A stretch of DNA of 64,000 nt, from contig JACGCK010000009.1 in assembly GCA_014925825.1 (NCBI GenBank), positions 1 to 64,000 on the forward strand, read 5' to 3'. Positions 48,316 through 61,092 of this stretch are shown here, one piece after another. A program made the translations under genes and the position numbers. Within the stretch, counting starts at the first letter, position 1, and every line of letters starts with the position of its first letter. Below the pieces are notes generated by a model. The model had not been told where the DNA came from, ran no database searches, and saw nothing but the letters and a program-made list of their open reading frames with translations. The DNA is from Pholiota molesta. Lineage: Eukaryota > Basidiomycota > Agaricomycetes > Agaricales > Strophariaceae.

Positions 48316-51300
48316 TCACCCTCGTGCTGCTCTGTCTGAGCCCGCCAGAAGGCTGTCAAAAAGACCACCTGCGGAGGATTCATTCCGTAACTGAATCATG
48401 TAGACGATACCTGTGCGGGCACCTTTGTCGCTTAGTTCAATAGCGACGCCAGTCTTTCCAACCCGTTCTACACCATCAGTTAGAACAATAGTAGAAATAA
48501 GGACAGATTTGTCTTTGTTATCTGCTTCGACAACGAGTTGCTTGATGTTGGTTGGCTCTTGGCGATATAGTTTGAGCTTCGCCGATCCCAGAGACTTCCA
48601 TTGCGCGTGATGCTGCTGCAAAAATACTTTGCATTTCATTTGTGCTGAGATAGTGGAGACAACGGGGCCCAGATCTTGCGTTTGCTGCTGCGGGGAATTT
48701 GGTGGGCTGGGCTCAGTTATGGGTATTTCTGCCATGGAAATGGCGCGAGCTTGTGCAGATGGCAACAAAGTCTGGGGTTGGGGTACTTGCAAGCCTGAAG
48801 CAAAAGAATTATTTCTAGGGATTCCGTTCATACCATTTGGGTAGTGCATGGCGTTTGGATGTCCAGGAGGGAATGAAGGCAGTGGTGGAGCATGAGCATG
48901 TCCAGAGATATCATGCTGAGAATATTGGGAACCAAGGGAATGTATGGATGGGCTTTTGCGAACAATCGGCCCCATAGAAGGGTCAGATGGCGGTCTTGCA
49001 GGAGGAAACCCTCCCGCTGGTCCAGGAGGAAACCCTCCAGACGGTCCGGGAGGGAATTGATTCTGTGAACGAGCATTCGGATTAAGGGGATGCATAGGTC
49101 CATTAGATCCATTATGTCCGTTGAAAGGAGGTCCACCGCCATAGTGGGGGTTCGGTGGTATGAAACTAGGACCGGCAGGAGAATCAGCACCCGCTCCTGA
49201 AAGATGACTGGTACTTCTAGCAGGAGGGAGAATACTGCTAGGACCAAACGAAGGACCTCGTTGAAATGGCTGCGCAGAAGCCGACGGTCGTAGGAAAGGT
49301 GTTGCAGGTAGACCAGATGCACCAGGTGGAAGCATAGATCTTCCCTTTTCAGGAGGCATTGGACGACCGTCTGGGGTATGATATGCTGGAGGAGGAATCT
49401 CAGACGAACTAGCAGCTTCATCTTGCCTACCCGGAACGGCAGGTGATAAAGAACGTTGTCCTAGAGGACTCATACTGCCACTTCTCCTGTCTTCTGGAAT
49501 AACACTCCCAGGAGGAGTCATTGAGCCATTATAGGGCGGGGTCATGGATCCGCTTTCGTTTTGCAAACGAGGGATGCCATTCAGCGAAGGCATAGGAGGC
49601 GGAGGTTGTTTAGATGGAGGAGGTACTTGTGATATGGACGTTAGCCAATGTATCTGAGATAGAAGTTTATGGAGACGCACAAGAACCAGAAAATTCAATG
49701 CATTCCCTGAAATGCGCCATCAAAGCATTTTTGCCTTCTCTAGTATCCGCCTCCAGGATCAAGAATTCCTTTCTCATGATAGCCACCTGCAAAGAATTAT
49801 CTACGGAATTTGACATATTAAGACAAATGACCTAAAGCAATATGCTATGCGCTCACCTTGGCCGTTTACATCAGATAGTCTCAAGACCTTCCCAGCCAGC
49901 GGCGGATAGCAAAGCCGCATGTCTGCGCCATCCTTGCCCAAAGTTTCTTGTTCTTCAGGTAACATTCTTTCGCAAACTAAGAACAAATCTGAAAGAAGAA
50001 ATATGTGACCGCGTCGATGAACAACCTCTACGCCAGTCGCTCGTGGAGTAAAACGGATGATAACGTCGACCGATGTACGCAATTCGCGCGTAAAGGTCAA
50101 TGAGGGAGGAGACATCTGCAATTTCACAGCCTAAAGCATATTGGTTAATATGTGGGATGGTGGAAATGAGTGTAGTATACCTTCGGCGTCATGGTAAAGA
50201 TATCGAGGGTGCGATCAGTAGCAAGTCTACGTTCTAGATCTGAAATAGGCATAGCAAGGGTTTGTGTAGATGCACGGCTGAGAGAAGTGCTTTGCGATTC
50301 GCGAGATGAGCGTTCCCTACCAGTATATGTTAGCAACTTCAGCGCTTGAAGAAGTGTGACCCGACCCACCCTGCGGAGACACTGCCGTGATTTGAGCTAG
50401 TTTCGCTGCCCGTTTTGGCATCGCTTTCAGTTGAGCGCAACAATTTAGCAGCTGGTGTTGGAGGGCTCAAATTTTGGTTTCGCATATCAATAACGATTTC
50501 GTCTTCCGTCTCTAGTGGGAGAGAGACGGGTGTTTCCGACTTTTGATCTCCAACCTTGATCGAGCTCCGACTTTCCAATGTATCCATGAGGGCATTCAGT
50601 GTTTCCATGGCGCCAACGAGGAGGCGATTGTCCGTATTCTTCAATAACCGGTTATACAATTTGCGATAATACTTCAATCGCGATTTCGGAAGTAGAAATA
50701 AAGAATCGAGTGTCCATACTTCCGCGTTGTTTGGGGGTGGGTTGACTGCAGAGAATTGAACGAGGATAGGACCCAATCGCACATTTGACTGAACGGGCTC
50801 CCATGTGTCAAAACCACAGCAATACTTTGCACAATAGGTTTCATAGGGTTTCTTTAGATCGTCGATCTACAGGATATGAGCAATAGGACGATCAAGAGCC
50901 AGAAGATTTGCATACCCATTTAATAAGCAAACCTCCTAGCTCTCCTGCTGATTTGGGATCCGCGTTTATATCCTTCAGTTTCTATTTTTACGTAAGTAAC
51001 CAGTCGATTCGCGATGATCGTCACATACAGTGTGCAGACCACGATTCGCTTTGTATACGCCTTCGATACTCCTGAACATGGTATCAAGCTCTGGAGGAGG
51101 CAAATTGGATCGTGACCATGCAGCGGCTACTTTCTAAGAGGAAACATCAGTAAACTCGTGTTCAATATATAAGACTGACATACCCGTATGATTCCTGTGA
51201 GTTGATCCACGAACATCTTCTCAGTCTCGACGAGATCTGTTAGGGGATTGGCCTTCTTATTTTTCCCTTCTGAAGCCAAAGGGCTAGTCGGAGTTGTCGG

Positions 51301-51565
51301 GGTTGGCGGCGCGCTTAATCCTGACGAAGAAGATTAATGATGATAATACACTATGTTCGTAGCGCACCTCCGTGCGACATTGAAGGCGGCAATGTCAAAG
51401 TCTGAGAATCTGAAGACAAGGCAAAGTCTAGCACTAGCTTGGGAGGTGGCGCTGGGGGAGTAGAGAGAGATGGCGTACTGGAATCTGCTGGATGCAACGG
51501 AAGAAGATCATCATTAGGCGAGAAAGCGGGAAGAGTCAGGGTTGATCGGCGGGGAAGGAGGTCAT
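48316..51565 (-). CDS. Rho guanine-nucleotide exchange factor (DH plus PH-like)
   Basis: Exons from 51565 down: 51368-51565, 51184-51320, 51029-51133, 50916-50981, 50370-50866, 50181-50316, 49857-50130, 49681-49800, 48316-49625, about 947 aa. DH conserved region 1 is LTDLVETEKMFVDQLTGIIR; later blocks are RSIEGVYKANRGLHTKLKDI and SRLKYYRKLYNRLLKNT. A PH-like part reads VVHRRGHIFLLSDLFLVCER, then LQVAIMRKEFLILEADTREG. The last exon is Pro/Gly-rich and ends in a second globular segment (MKCKVFLQQHHAQWKSLGSA). A break in a C run near 51535 needs one base to join the ATG to the rest. Expected role: activating Rho/Cdc42 at growth sites. Confidence 0.82.
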
Positions 51566-51793
51566 AACGAAGGAATTAAGAGAGAGATACTAGAGAAAGA
51601 GAAGTTGAACGCCGGACACGACGAACACGGCTGGCGACGGAGACTCTCACAGCAGGCCCCACGACAAGTCGCAACAAGGGTCCAACTGGCAATCATTTTC
51701 ACAAATTGACACAACAAGTGGTCTGCACCATCATTCACACCACGTGACCATCCCACGTCCAACCAACTTAGCTATCGCCCGTTGCCCTCAGCC
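51566..51793. promoter_or_regulatory. Divergent promoter, RhoGEF and OCIA-like gene
   Basis: 228 bp between start codons, with a caccacgtgaccatccc segment at about 51737 containing a CACGTG E-box, a typical bHLH site. Confidence 0.5.
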
Positions 51794-52694
51794 ATGCCAG
51801 ATCCTCCAAGAGACGCCCACAATGTCCTCCGATACGCACCATTGTGGATGGACGCCGTATTTAAATCAAAGTCAACGACGGAAGCCCTTCTCTCATCCCA
51901 GCGCGAAGCTGGATATCTCTCTCCGCATGACTACGAAGTTTCCATCAATTTCCTAACAAACTGGCATCGACAATATCCTGTTGGTTTTTCCATCGTCCTT
52001 TGGCTATACAAACTCACGAAGACGGCAGCTTCTAGGCGCGCTCGCTGGGGCAGGATTGGTCTATTGTTTTCGTAATCCAAAATGGTTCAAGACCAAAAGG
52101 ACTGCACTCACCTTCGCCCTTCCGTTTGCCGGCTACAGTATTGGCAAAATGACTTTCATTAGCGCCCATTTTAAATACTTGAGCTCGATAGAGAATCCTC
52201 ATGGTTTTCAAAAAGCTATGGAACACATTCAAGCTCAAGTTGGCGCACCGAAAGGGGGCATCATAATGGAACGGCCTTTCCAAATATCTCCTGACGATAT
52301 GATACCTGATGAAGCGCAAGATACCGGTAAGTAGGCTGACTAAGACTACATTCCATTGAACTAATCAATATTTCTAACATGTTCCATTTCAGTACCTCTT
52401 ATTCACCTTCCTAAGCCCTCAGATGCTCAACCGTCCAAATCTCCTGCATCGGCACCTCGCACAAAATGGGATGAAATTCGAGCGGCTAACGGTGCATCAG
52501 CGCAGAATTCTTCTTGGGATAGAATTCGCGAGCAACATGAAAGGAAAGACTTAAAATCGAGTGCTACCGGGAACGGGAGTTTATGGCAAGACGACTCTTC
52601 TGAGAAAGTTGATGTCGACAAATATGCCACTAGGAACACCTATGCGGAGAATGATAGATATAGTGATTCCTCCAAATTTAGCCGTACAAGATAA
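51794..52694 (+). CDS. OCIA-domain-like protein
   Basis: Exons 51794-51979, 52029-52326 and 52393-52694, 261 aa in frame. The first 150 residues include ALLSSQREAGYLSPHDYEV, a Gly/Ala hydrophobic helix (LLGALAGAGLVYCF), FALPFAGYSIGKMTFISAHF and a short helix, which resembles the OCIA domain of inner-membrane mitochondrial and endosomal proteins. The C-terminal half is hydrophilic and disordered. Assignment rests on motif resemblance only. Confidence 0.6.
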
Positions 52695-52892
52695 TCCACA
52701 TTTCCAAAAGCAAAACAGAAAAAAGAACTCTATCGAAGGTTACCTAAACTTACATTATTTCTTTACATATCAACGGGCCCAAAAGAATATACAAGCAGAT
52801 GAAGACAACTTACAACAGCGCAAAACAGAGAAAGTATTGTCCAAGAAATTTGTTCAAATCAAAATGTACCGAAGCAAGACGTTAGTGAATTG

Positions 52893-55736
52893 TCATACAT
52901 AATTGTTTGTGGCCGGCGAGGCCGAAATGTCGCGTTGTGGCCAAATAGTTCCAGCCATCATCGCAGCATCGTTAGACGAAAGCGTATGTGTCGAGGGAAC
53001 ATGGCCAGATAACGCATGTTGCTCATATGGAGCAGGAGGGCTGACCGGTAGAGGAGCAGCCCCAGAAGCCTCTTCAGTCGATGGTCGAGGAATTTCGTCT
53101 TTCCTAAACAATGTCGTGTGTGAGAAAGGGTAAAGGGGTACTCCAACTTCCAAAGGTTGCTTTTGGGCAGTCATTCGAACAATCTCCCGCATGAGGCCTT
53201 GTAATAACTTTTCTTGTCGAGCTGTTCTGGATCATTAATACCGATCACTATTAAAGGTGAAACAAGAGGCTCACTGCCGATAGGGGAACGCTGGCCATAT
53301 TCCATCATAGCGAAGCTGTTTGGGCAACGATCTACTAGTTAGTGATTGCTTACTTGTAGACTGACTCTATATAAGCTTTACCGTAAGACATTGATATCAC
53401 CCCAGACGGTAGATTCCCTCTCAGAATCATTGATTTCGATGAAATATTTGCAAAGTTGGACTTGGACAACAGCAGCAAGGTACCAGCAGATCTATTATAA
53501 AAAACCATTCATTCTCAGTACATGCATCTAAAAAGAACAAATATACATACCGTCACAAAAGGGTGAAGTCTGGTTATATCCAGCGACGTAGAAGATAATA
53601 CATAATAAGCGCTGAGAATACATCTCGCAGCGTTGACACAGCGGGCGGTCGACATATTTTGCGGATCATTGAAGTCGATATAAGGATTGTGCAAGGTGAT
53701 GGTGGCCCTAGAAAAGTGTGAGTCCTCCGCACCACCGTCAGATTAAACAAGATTAGCTCACGCATGCGGGATGATATGAACCATGTATAAGTCCGTGTCA
53801 AGCGAGCTTCCGTCAGGTGCGTCAGTGACACCGGTATTGTTCTTAAATATTTGCGGAAGGCTTTCCAGAAATTCTGACCAAACCAACCTATCAAGCTCTT
53901 TGAAGCCTGGTAAATAAAAAGGGTTTTGATTTTTACTTGGCGCAGTCGGCGCTCTCAGATTGCCTCGGACATTGAAATCAGTGACCCTGCCGAACAACAT
54001 AACTGCTTTGATAAGAAGAAGAAACGAGTCGGTATATTGTGGTGGATGGGAAGTAAAAAATTCGTGGGACGAAAGGTCTTGCTGGTTGCTCGGAATGGGG
54101 GACTGAACAAACATGTGAAAGATATAGAGATTCATTCATCAGGTAGAATGTTCAACGTACCTCAGATTCAAAATCCTCAGTTCGTAAAGGTAACTCAGTT
54201 CCAATGTCACGTTCGTCTACAGCGTGGATCCAGCCCCCAACTGAGGCAATACGGTCGAAGATGATGGTCATCCACCAGGTCCGACGACGTGATTCCAGGT
54301 CGCGTAGGTCTCTTGGAGGTGCTAAATATGCTCCAGGAGAATTATTTCCGTGAGTGGAAAATGTGCCAGGATAATTGAGGCGTAGAGGCACAGCAACTCG
54401 AGTTTGAAAAGCAGCAAATATCCAGACCTCCACCCATCGCCCTTCTTGATAAAAATACCACGAGAGAAGGATACAGGCTTGCATGACAGAAAATATGTCT
54501 TCTCCGCTTGCCATTGTTTTGTCGATATACTGGCGAGTTTTACTAGCATGAAATTCAGCGAATTGATCGCGTCGAGTACCATCGGGTAATGTGACAATAT
54601 TTTGCGGGGACCATCTAGAACTAGCTGCACACTGATGTGGATCAATGTGATGGGTGTAAATTGGAATGAATCAGATCACTCAACTATAGCATGAAGTATG
54701 GCAGAATGAGGGAACCCTGGATCTCTTGGGGGTAGTTGCATAGACGCTAAGAATGAAGGCCTGTGAAGAACGCGAGACCCGCAAGGGTCGCATCTAAAGA
54801 AAACATCGATGCTAAAACAGAGTAGTTGTGAAGCAATGTCATTAGAACATGAACAAGGGTACCCACTAATGATTTAAAGTGGCTGGTTCGGGTAGATCAG
54901 GATTCCATCCAGAGAATAATAAATCCATGAATGGATCAGAATTCGATTTTCCACCAGCAGTCTGTACGTCTGGACTTCCACTTTTACTACGGAAACGGGT
55001 TTCAGGGCTGTCGGGAGCAATGATATTTAGCAATGTAAGTTGAGGTAACGCAATTCCTCCCGTCTCAGAGGTCTGGCGAGTATGAAGGGAGGCTGTAGTT
55101 GTAGGGGGTGTCATATGAGATGATTGCGGGGAGGATGACCCTATGTGATTCTCGTATAACAGAATCTTAAGACGGGCTACTTCGATTAATAAAGAGAAGT
55201 CATACCCAGTTAAGCCACTACTCACTTATTTCATTCTCTAGGTTCTTCATTTTCTCTATCGGATCCGTATCTGGGGCCAATATAAGGTTTTCCGTTGGGT
55301 CATACGAACACTGAGGTTCTGCAGGATGGCTAATGAGTCGATTTGTCGAGTTAATATTGTACTCTAGATATGGACGAAGACGATGCTCACGCATAACCAA
55401 TTGGCGCTGGAACGCTAACAAGAGCCTGCCAGTGTCTATTACCAGAAGTTAGGTGGTCCCTGTTGCTAGGGCGTCCTAAAGAACATACTTTACACAAGTA
55501 CCACAGTGTGGACGGGCGGCATCACATTTCTGCCGACAAGCATTGAGTTGTTGGTTCAGATTAAATAAATAAGGTGAGATGGTATGCATACGAGTTTTCT
55601 TTTGCGACAAGAACGACAAGCCTACGGTGGTTAATAGCATTGAGTGATTTTGCATATATTACATCTGATTGATTGGAATTACCTGGTTCCTGCGAAGAGC
55701 AGGTCGAGTTGAGCCGGAACTAGGAGCTTTTGGCAT
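52893..55736 (-). CDS. Zn2Cys6 fungal transcription factor
   Basis: Thirteen exons from 55736 down: 55683-55736, 55592-55621, 55489-55529, 55391-55435, 55226-55329, 54867-55179, 54685-54811, 54161-54631, 53762-54102, 53551-53707, 53382-53491, 53275-53315, 52893-53221; 720 aa, no frame error. The binuclear cluster is ACRSCRKRKLKCDAARPHCG followed by TCVK and a later Cys in PQCSYD. A coiled-coil (IEKMKNLENEI) follows. The fungal-trans domain shows CDPCGSRVLHRPSFLASM, SWYFYQEGRWVEVWIFAAFQ and DLESRRRTWWMTIIFDRIAS. Target genes cannot be told from the sequence. Confidence 0.92.
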
Positions 55737-56981
55737 AATAGAGATAGAGGGCAAAGCAAATACGAAAACTGATAATGATTCGGGCGATGGTGAACTTCAA
55801 CTCTTCCTGAATGACGAAGGGTTGATAAGGAGTCGTAGCAGATCAAGATCTTAAAGAAGAATAAGATGTCGTAGGTTGTCCACTGATACCGGTTTGCTAT
55901 GTATGCAAGGCAGAGCAAAGCTATGAGTCTGGTATGATGAAGAGGTAAAGACTCAGAGTTGATAGAGCAAGGTGGGTTGTTGGTCACACAGCGTTGATCG
56001 GAGTTACTTGTTAAATAGAAATCTACATAGTAGCGGTGATCCCAACAGTAGTGAACTCATCTGTACAGCGTTTGATTATGGGCAATGGGCAATGCAAGGG
56101 TATTGCGGCCTCTGATTCCTCGTTCCTGGCTAACTCGCAGCATTTATACCACAGCATCAGATACAAAATATATGGTGATGCAAAAGTAAAGTTTATGAGT
56201 ATCCCGTCAAGCCTGCGTCAACTTGAATCTCGAGACTGACTGACATTCGCGTTGCTGCGGCGTTGAACCTAGTTGGAATATTTCAAGATCTATGCGTGAC
56301 TACTCGAAACCCATGCTCAATGTCCGTTTGCCGTTACAAAGGCAACCGTATCCTGAGCACAACACTGGAGCTTCCAGAAACCCTGATTCTTGGCTAGCAG
56401 TGGCAATTCAATATGTTGACAAATACTAAACTATATATGTAGCCTACTTCTTGTATAAATTGTTGACAAATTGTCTGCTGAAGGTCAAATTTGAGTTACT
56501 CTACAGAGAGATCGAAAGAGAATCTTGGACCCTCCTTAATCTCATAGAAGTATGTACCATGTATTAATTATTACATACCAAGTATATACTTTTAGCAGAT
56601 TCCTGCATATTGAAACAGTATCTGGGGTCCCTGAGTAATAAAATCCGAATTTACTTGTCCCATATGCAAGTGATATCGGGTGAGAGCTTAAAAAGGGCCT
56701 CAAAGTCGAAGCTTGCCTCTCAAGCTCTTCAATGCCGCCAACACTATCACATTCAACTATAAAATGTGATACTGTAACATCTCAAGTTTCAATCGAATCG
56801 AAGGGATTGGAGATGGTGCTGATTCAAAATCTTGCAAATCTACGGATTACATTGGCTAGACAAAGTTGAGAAAAAGACGGTTGCATCCGTTAATATACAA
56901 GACGAGTCTTCGATGTCCCTATGTGTGGGCGCACTTGATGAACTGATTGGTAGCTTGTATAAATGGCTTGTACCCTAGGAT
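55737..56981. other. Intergenic region
   Basis: 1.2 kb of A+T-rich DNA with no supportable gene on either strand; promoter of the Zn2Cys6 gene (left end) and 3' flank of the YjbQ-family gene (right end). Confidence 0.4.
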
Positions 56982-57904
56982 CTATGTGTCGCGCAAAGGT
57001 TTCATTAAGACAGTGACATGTAAGATAAAGGAAGTTAGATCATACAAGATAGTGGCAACAATGCGGCGAGAATGAGGAAGATGGCGAAATTCAGTGAGAT
57101 ATATTCCTAATGATTTGTAAATTCATTAATATGAGTGGTTAATAACTAACACACCACATACATACCTTGCCAAGTACCTAGATTCAAATGACCGTCTGTG
57201 ACGGGAATTGTGATGGAAGAACCGACCAGTGAAGCCTTTGTGTGTGATGCACTAAGGCCTCTGTTAACTTAAAAAGCAAAGGACAATTCCCGAGAAATCT
57301 TACGAATCACTAGTCACAATATGAGTAACCGCTGGAATAAGATATCTGACACTCACTCTGGGCCTTCGTCTGTATGACGCCAGTTCAGGCTCTCGGGTAC
57401 TATAGTATCCAGCGCCATATCCATATCTACACGCATTGCAGTTTAGTATACGTATGTTTTTGAGAACATTTCTTCGTAATCGAGCAAGACATTTCACCTT
57501 TTCGGACATCTCGTATATAAAAAAGGGAAGAAATCAATGGAAAAGGAAGCTCACTTGAGATGAACTACCTACCTTTATCGTAGTTTTCATTGACAGTTAA
57601 TGCTGCAGATGTGTGCTGACTTCCTTAGATCCGATATGGCATTGAGATACCAGTGCTACATTGATGCTCGCCGAAACGACCCACATGAAAAGATATAGCA
57701 TGCCAATCTAGCAGGTTTCGAGATTAGCAATGAATTGTAGATGGCAGGTATATCGGCTGTAGGCAAGAAATTTGAAGGGCTTCAACTGCAAAGACTTGCC
57801 TTCACGCCTTCAAGACCTGGGCGTATGTTACTGAGCACCTCATCTGTAACCAGATGGCATCCTTTAGCCCGTTTCGCCAAGGAAAAGGTCTTTTGCCAGC
57901 CCAT
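56982..57904 (-). CDS. YjbQ/UPF0047 family protein
   Basis: Seven exons from 57904 down: 57800-57904, 57685-57707, 57573-57619, 57498-57509, 57357-57426, 57166-57260, 56982-57106; 158 aa. [59 protein letters not shown], then [19 protein letters not shown] and [20 protein letters not shown] match the family signature, including the conserved His-Thr-Ser and GTWQG motifs. Bacterial members have weak thiamine-phosphate synthase activity; the true role is unknown. The first intron starts gcaagt, and one exon is only 12 nt (coding DVRK). The C-terminus may end earlier by splicing after VATIL. Confidence 0.88.
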
Positions 57905-58178
57905 TCTACAGGTACGAGATGTTAGTGACGGATTAAGTGTGAAACGTATGTATCGAACTTGAAGCTTGAAGAATCAAGATCTGGCTTCAATGTGACTGGA
58001 GTAAGCGCCACCGAGGGTCATGTGATTTGATCATGAAGCATTGTACTGTACAAATGTAATATTAAGATGTATGAGTAAGTATGTATGAAATCACACATGC
58101 CATATACTTATCCTACAACAAGAAGGTAACAAAAGAGTTCATTGGGAAACAAGATGATAAGAAGGTACTTGTAGGTAC

Positions 58179-59270
58179 TTATTCCCCATATCTTTTGATT
58201 CGCTCGCTGCCACCTCGGTTTCCAGGAACATTGCGGTTTCGGCAATGATTAGCATAATGACCTTTTTCGCCACACTGGAAAAACAGATATATGTTAGAAT
58301 GGAGCTATGGAGAAATTAAATGAACAATTATTCACCTTAAAGCACAAAACCTCGTCCAAGTTTCTTCGCGGAGGCCCAGTAAGTGTACCGCCTGACCCTC
58401 CGCCAGGCGGTCCACCACCCAACCCTCGGTCAAGATCAGTATAACGACCATATCCTGGCGGCGGTGGGCCGAGATCTTTGGCTGAAGGTGGAGAAGGTGG
58501 ATCATAGGCCTTTGGTGGAGGTACATTTGGTTTAGGACTGAAAAAAGGAATCATAATCATTGAATTTACTGCAGAATATAGAATACTTACTGGCCTCGGG
58601 GGCATTCTGGGCCCAATGGACAAAAACCAGTTAGATAGTTTTGACATGCCACTTTTCGAATGTGTTTGCGCGGACAATTGGGACCTAGACGTAAAATGTA
58701 AATCAAGGTAGAGATAATGCAGCGGGCGGCTAACCTAGTTTACAAAAGCCACGATTGTAATCAGGACATTCTACACGGCGTTCCTTGGGATGAGCATACA
58801 GGCACTCGTCACCTGCCGAACAATATCCGTACTTGGCGAACCACCAACATTCCGGCATTCGCCTGAGATTATATTCATGTAAAAACTCGCATGCATCGCC
58901 CTTTTTGCATAGTCCTCGTAGCCAATGCTTGCAAACAGTAGACAGACGTTCTCTTTCTCTGGGGTGGGTAGGAAGTTGTCTGGGTGGTTGAAAATTCTGA
59001 TTGGACGGTGTTGTATGTCGCAGCGGGCAGTGGAGAGGTCCCAACGGACAACCAGCAGGTGTCAGTGCCAACCTACAGATTTGGTCATCTGTATATCGTA
59101 TGAGTTAGTCTAAGGAATACATAGTCTTTTCCGCATAATGAACCTTTGTCAAGCTTCAAACCGAGTTCGTTTTTGATGTGTGCTTCAGCTGGGAAGTTGT
59201 TTTGATGGAATTGAGGATTTATTACATCCCGAAGAGCTGAAGGGCCAGCCAGAGGATTGGCAATAGCCAT
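58179..59270 (-). CDS. CPSF30/Yth1-like polyadenylation factor
   Basis: Exons from 59270 down: 59144-59270, 58735-59088, 58591-58684, 58336-58537, 58179-58274; 290 aa. Tandem CCCH fingers: CRLALTPAGCPLGPLHCPLRH, CKHWLRGLCKKGDACEFLH, CWWFAKYGYCSAGDECLYAH, CPDYNRGFCKLGPNCPRKH and CQNYLTGFCPLGPECPRGH. A Pro/Gly linker leads to a C-terminal zinc knuckle CFKCGEKGHYANHC split by an intron. This is the AAUAAA-recognising subunit of the cleavage and polyadenylation factor; the C-terminal knuckle is present in vertebrate CPSF4 and absent from yeast Yth1. Confidence 0.96.
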
Positions 59271-59591
59271 TATAAACGTCGCTTATGGATCTAATGTCCA
59301 ACCTTGCTACGAAGTTAAGTATCGAATTTGAAAAAGACAGTGGCAGCTCGTTGCGAATGAAAGTCAAGACCAAGCAAAGTTGAAATCGTCTTCAAGTTAT
59401 GGTCACCGTGACTTATGAGTCACAGGTACCTAATTAGGCTCGAGCTCACGACTATTCGAGTCATTATGTAATGAACCTTGAATATTTTGAACGTTGAACG
59501 TTGAACTCTGACCAATAAGAAGCACCCGATATTTAGTGTTGCTCTGTATCTGTAAGTACTACAAAAGGGGGACTCTGGACTCAATTGTCAT

Positions 59592-60676
59592 CTACCAAAT
59601 TCCCATAACAGATATCATTCGATCCATGGATCTCATCTTTGAGGCTGTGATCTTTATTTCCTGCGTCCAAGCTTCGAATGATCTGGGATGGAGATCTGAC
59701 GCACGAACTTCTAGAAAATATATACTAGAGAATGGGACACTCTCCAGAGATGGTCGGCGATCAATCCGACATATTGAAATATTTTGCGAAATGAGGCAAG
59801 CCATGATGTCGCATGGGGGATCGAGTAAAACCGTTGAAAGGGAAGACACCCTCAAAATCGCCTTCATTTCATAATTGAGAAAGCGCGGAACTTTCGCATC
59901 TTCCGAACGTGCAACAACATAGAATCGTGTGAAATTGGCTGTTCAGAACATAGATCAGAGGTGAAGAAATGACAGAATACATCATAAGTTCTTACACCTT
60001 TCGTTTTGTATACTTGTAAAGAGGGTTTCAAGTTCTGGCAATAATTGGGCACATATAGCAGAACATATCGCAGCGCAGTTTGGGGGACTTTCCAACAACT
60101 CTCGTGCAGCAGCGGCAGTAGATTTTGTCTTTACAGTATCTGCATTCGGCAAGTTTTCAGCAAGGAAGTCGCGGCATTGACCTAATGCCTGGTTTATGAT
60201 ATGTAAATAAAATATCCGTCTTCGAAATAAGGAAAGGTGCTTACCTGTTCATGGCTCAAAACTCTTTGAATTTCATGCAGTCCAACTCCTTTCTTAACGA
60301 GAAGACAGTGGTCGACCTTGAGAATGATTTCGCCTCGAACAAATGCACTCTTGGATGTCCTCATGAGATCGTAGGTTTCAACAACGGTTCCAAAGATAGA
60401 ATTTTCCTGAGGTATGACTCCTAGAGGAAGGGAAGAAGATAATCCATTGAAAACACCTTGGCAAATTCGTGACTTAGCTCTAATTTATATAAAGCAGTAA
60501 ATCTCACCAGCTATAGATACTTGTTCGATGTAGACAGTATCCGGTCCAAACACTTTCAATGCAGCCTAGGAACACATTTCAGTGCGAGGAGGTAGCATCG
60601 ACGAGCATTGGCGTACCTCGTGTGTGTATGTTCCCAATGGACCTAATACTGCGATTTTTAACTTATCAGTAGACAT
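59592..60676 (-). CDS. PHA2: Prephenate dehydratase
   Basis: Exons from 60676 down: 60617-60676, 60508-60565, 60245-60456, 60014-60188, 59592-59938; 283 aa, in frame. [20 protein letters not shown] opens the domain; [20 protein letters not shown] and [14 protein letters not shown] follow, the catalytic TRF motif is in TNFTRFYVV, and a C-terminal ACT domain ([18 protein letters not shown]) should bind phenylalanine. Role: prephenate to phenylpyruvate in phenylalanine synthesis, with feedback inhibition by phenylalanine inferred from the ACT domain. Plus-strand open frames over exon 5 are shadows. Confidence 0.95.
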
Positions 60677-61092
60677 GATAATGCGCGTATGGTTGAATAG
60701 ACAGCGGGCTCATGAAAACAAAGAGATTTCAATGCAGTTTCGTCCGAGTCGCTCGGACGAGGTCATAAATATAGTGCAGGGCGTGCTCAAGAAGAGTCAA
60801 CATTTCAACGTTCAACACGTTTACACGTTTACTATGTCGGCCTTAATCGGCACATCCTCTCTACTTATGCATGGCTCAATCAAATTAATCAAGCTTGCGA
60901 GAAATGCTCTGAAATGCTCTCAGAACATTAACAGCTACCTGCTACTTACTAGGGTCACAAGTTCAAAAATCAATTTAAGTGGTATGTACAATTAACAACT
61001 ACATTAATTACAAAAGGAGATAAGGCTGGGAAAGGAGTCGAACTATATATGCGAACAGAAATAAACGAAATACATAGTACTAAGTACCTCAT
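60677..61092. other. Intergenic region, prephenate dehydratase promoter
   Basis: 416 bp between the stop of the second Zn2Cys6 gene and the PHA2 start. Holds the palindrome at 60741-60759. Confidence 0.4.
60741..60759. promoter_or_regulatory. Palindromic CCG-N7-CGG element upstream of prephenate dehydratase
   Basis: cgtccgagtcgctcggacg has perfect 8-bp arms around tcg and lies 65 bp upstream of the start codon. The everted CCG/CGG arrangement is the usual shape of a Zn2Cys6 dimer site. Regulation by a cluster factor is inferred. Confidence 0.5.

Noticed and set aside
48413..49421. Several open frames antisense to or out of frame with the last RhoGEF exon
   Set aside because: The 48316-49625 exon is Pro/Gly-rich, which keeps other frames open; only the chosen frame joins to the upstream exons in phase.
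55401..55440. Frame break in the first Zn2Cys6 gene
   Set aside because: First suspected between YA and HPAEPQC, but recounting the exon at 55226-55329 shows the phase is correct.
59536..59874. Plus-strand 112-residue open frame
   Set aside because: Antisense shadow of the last exon of prephenate dehydratase.
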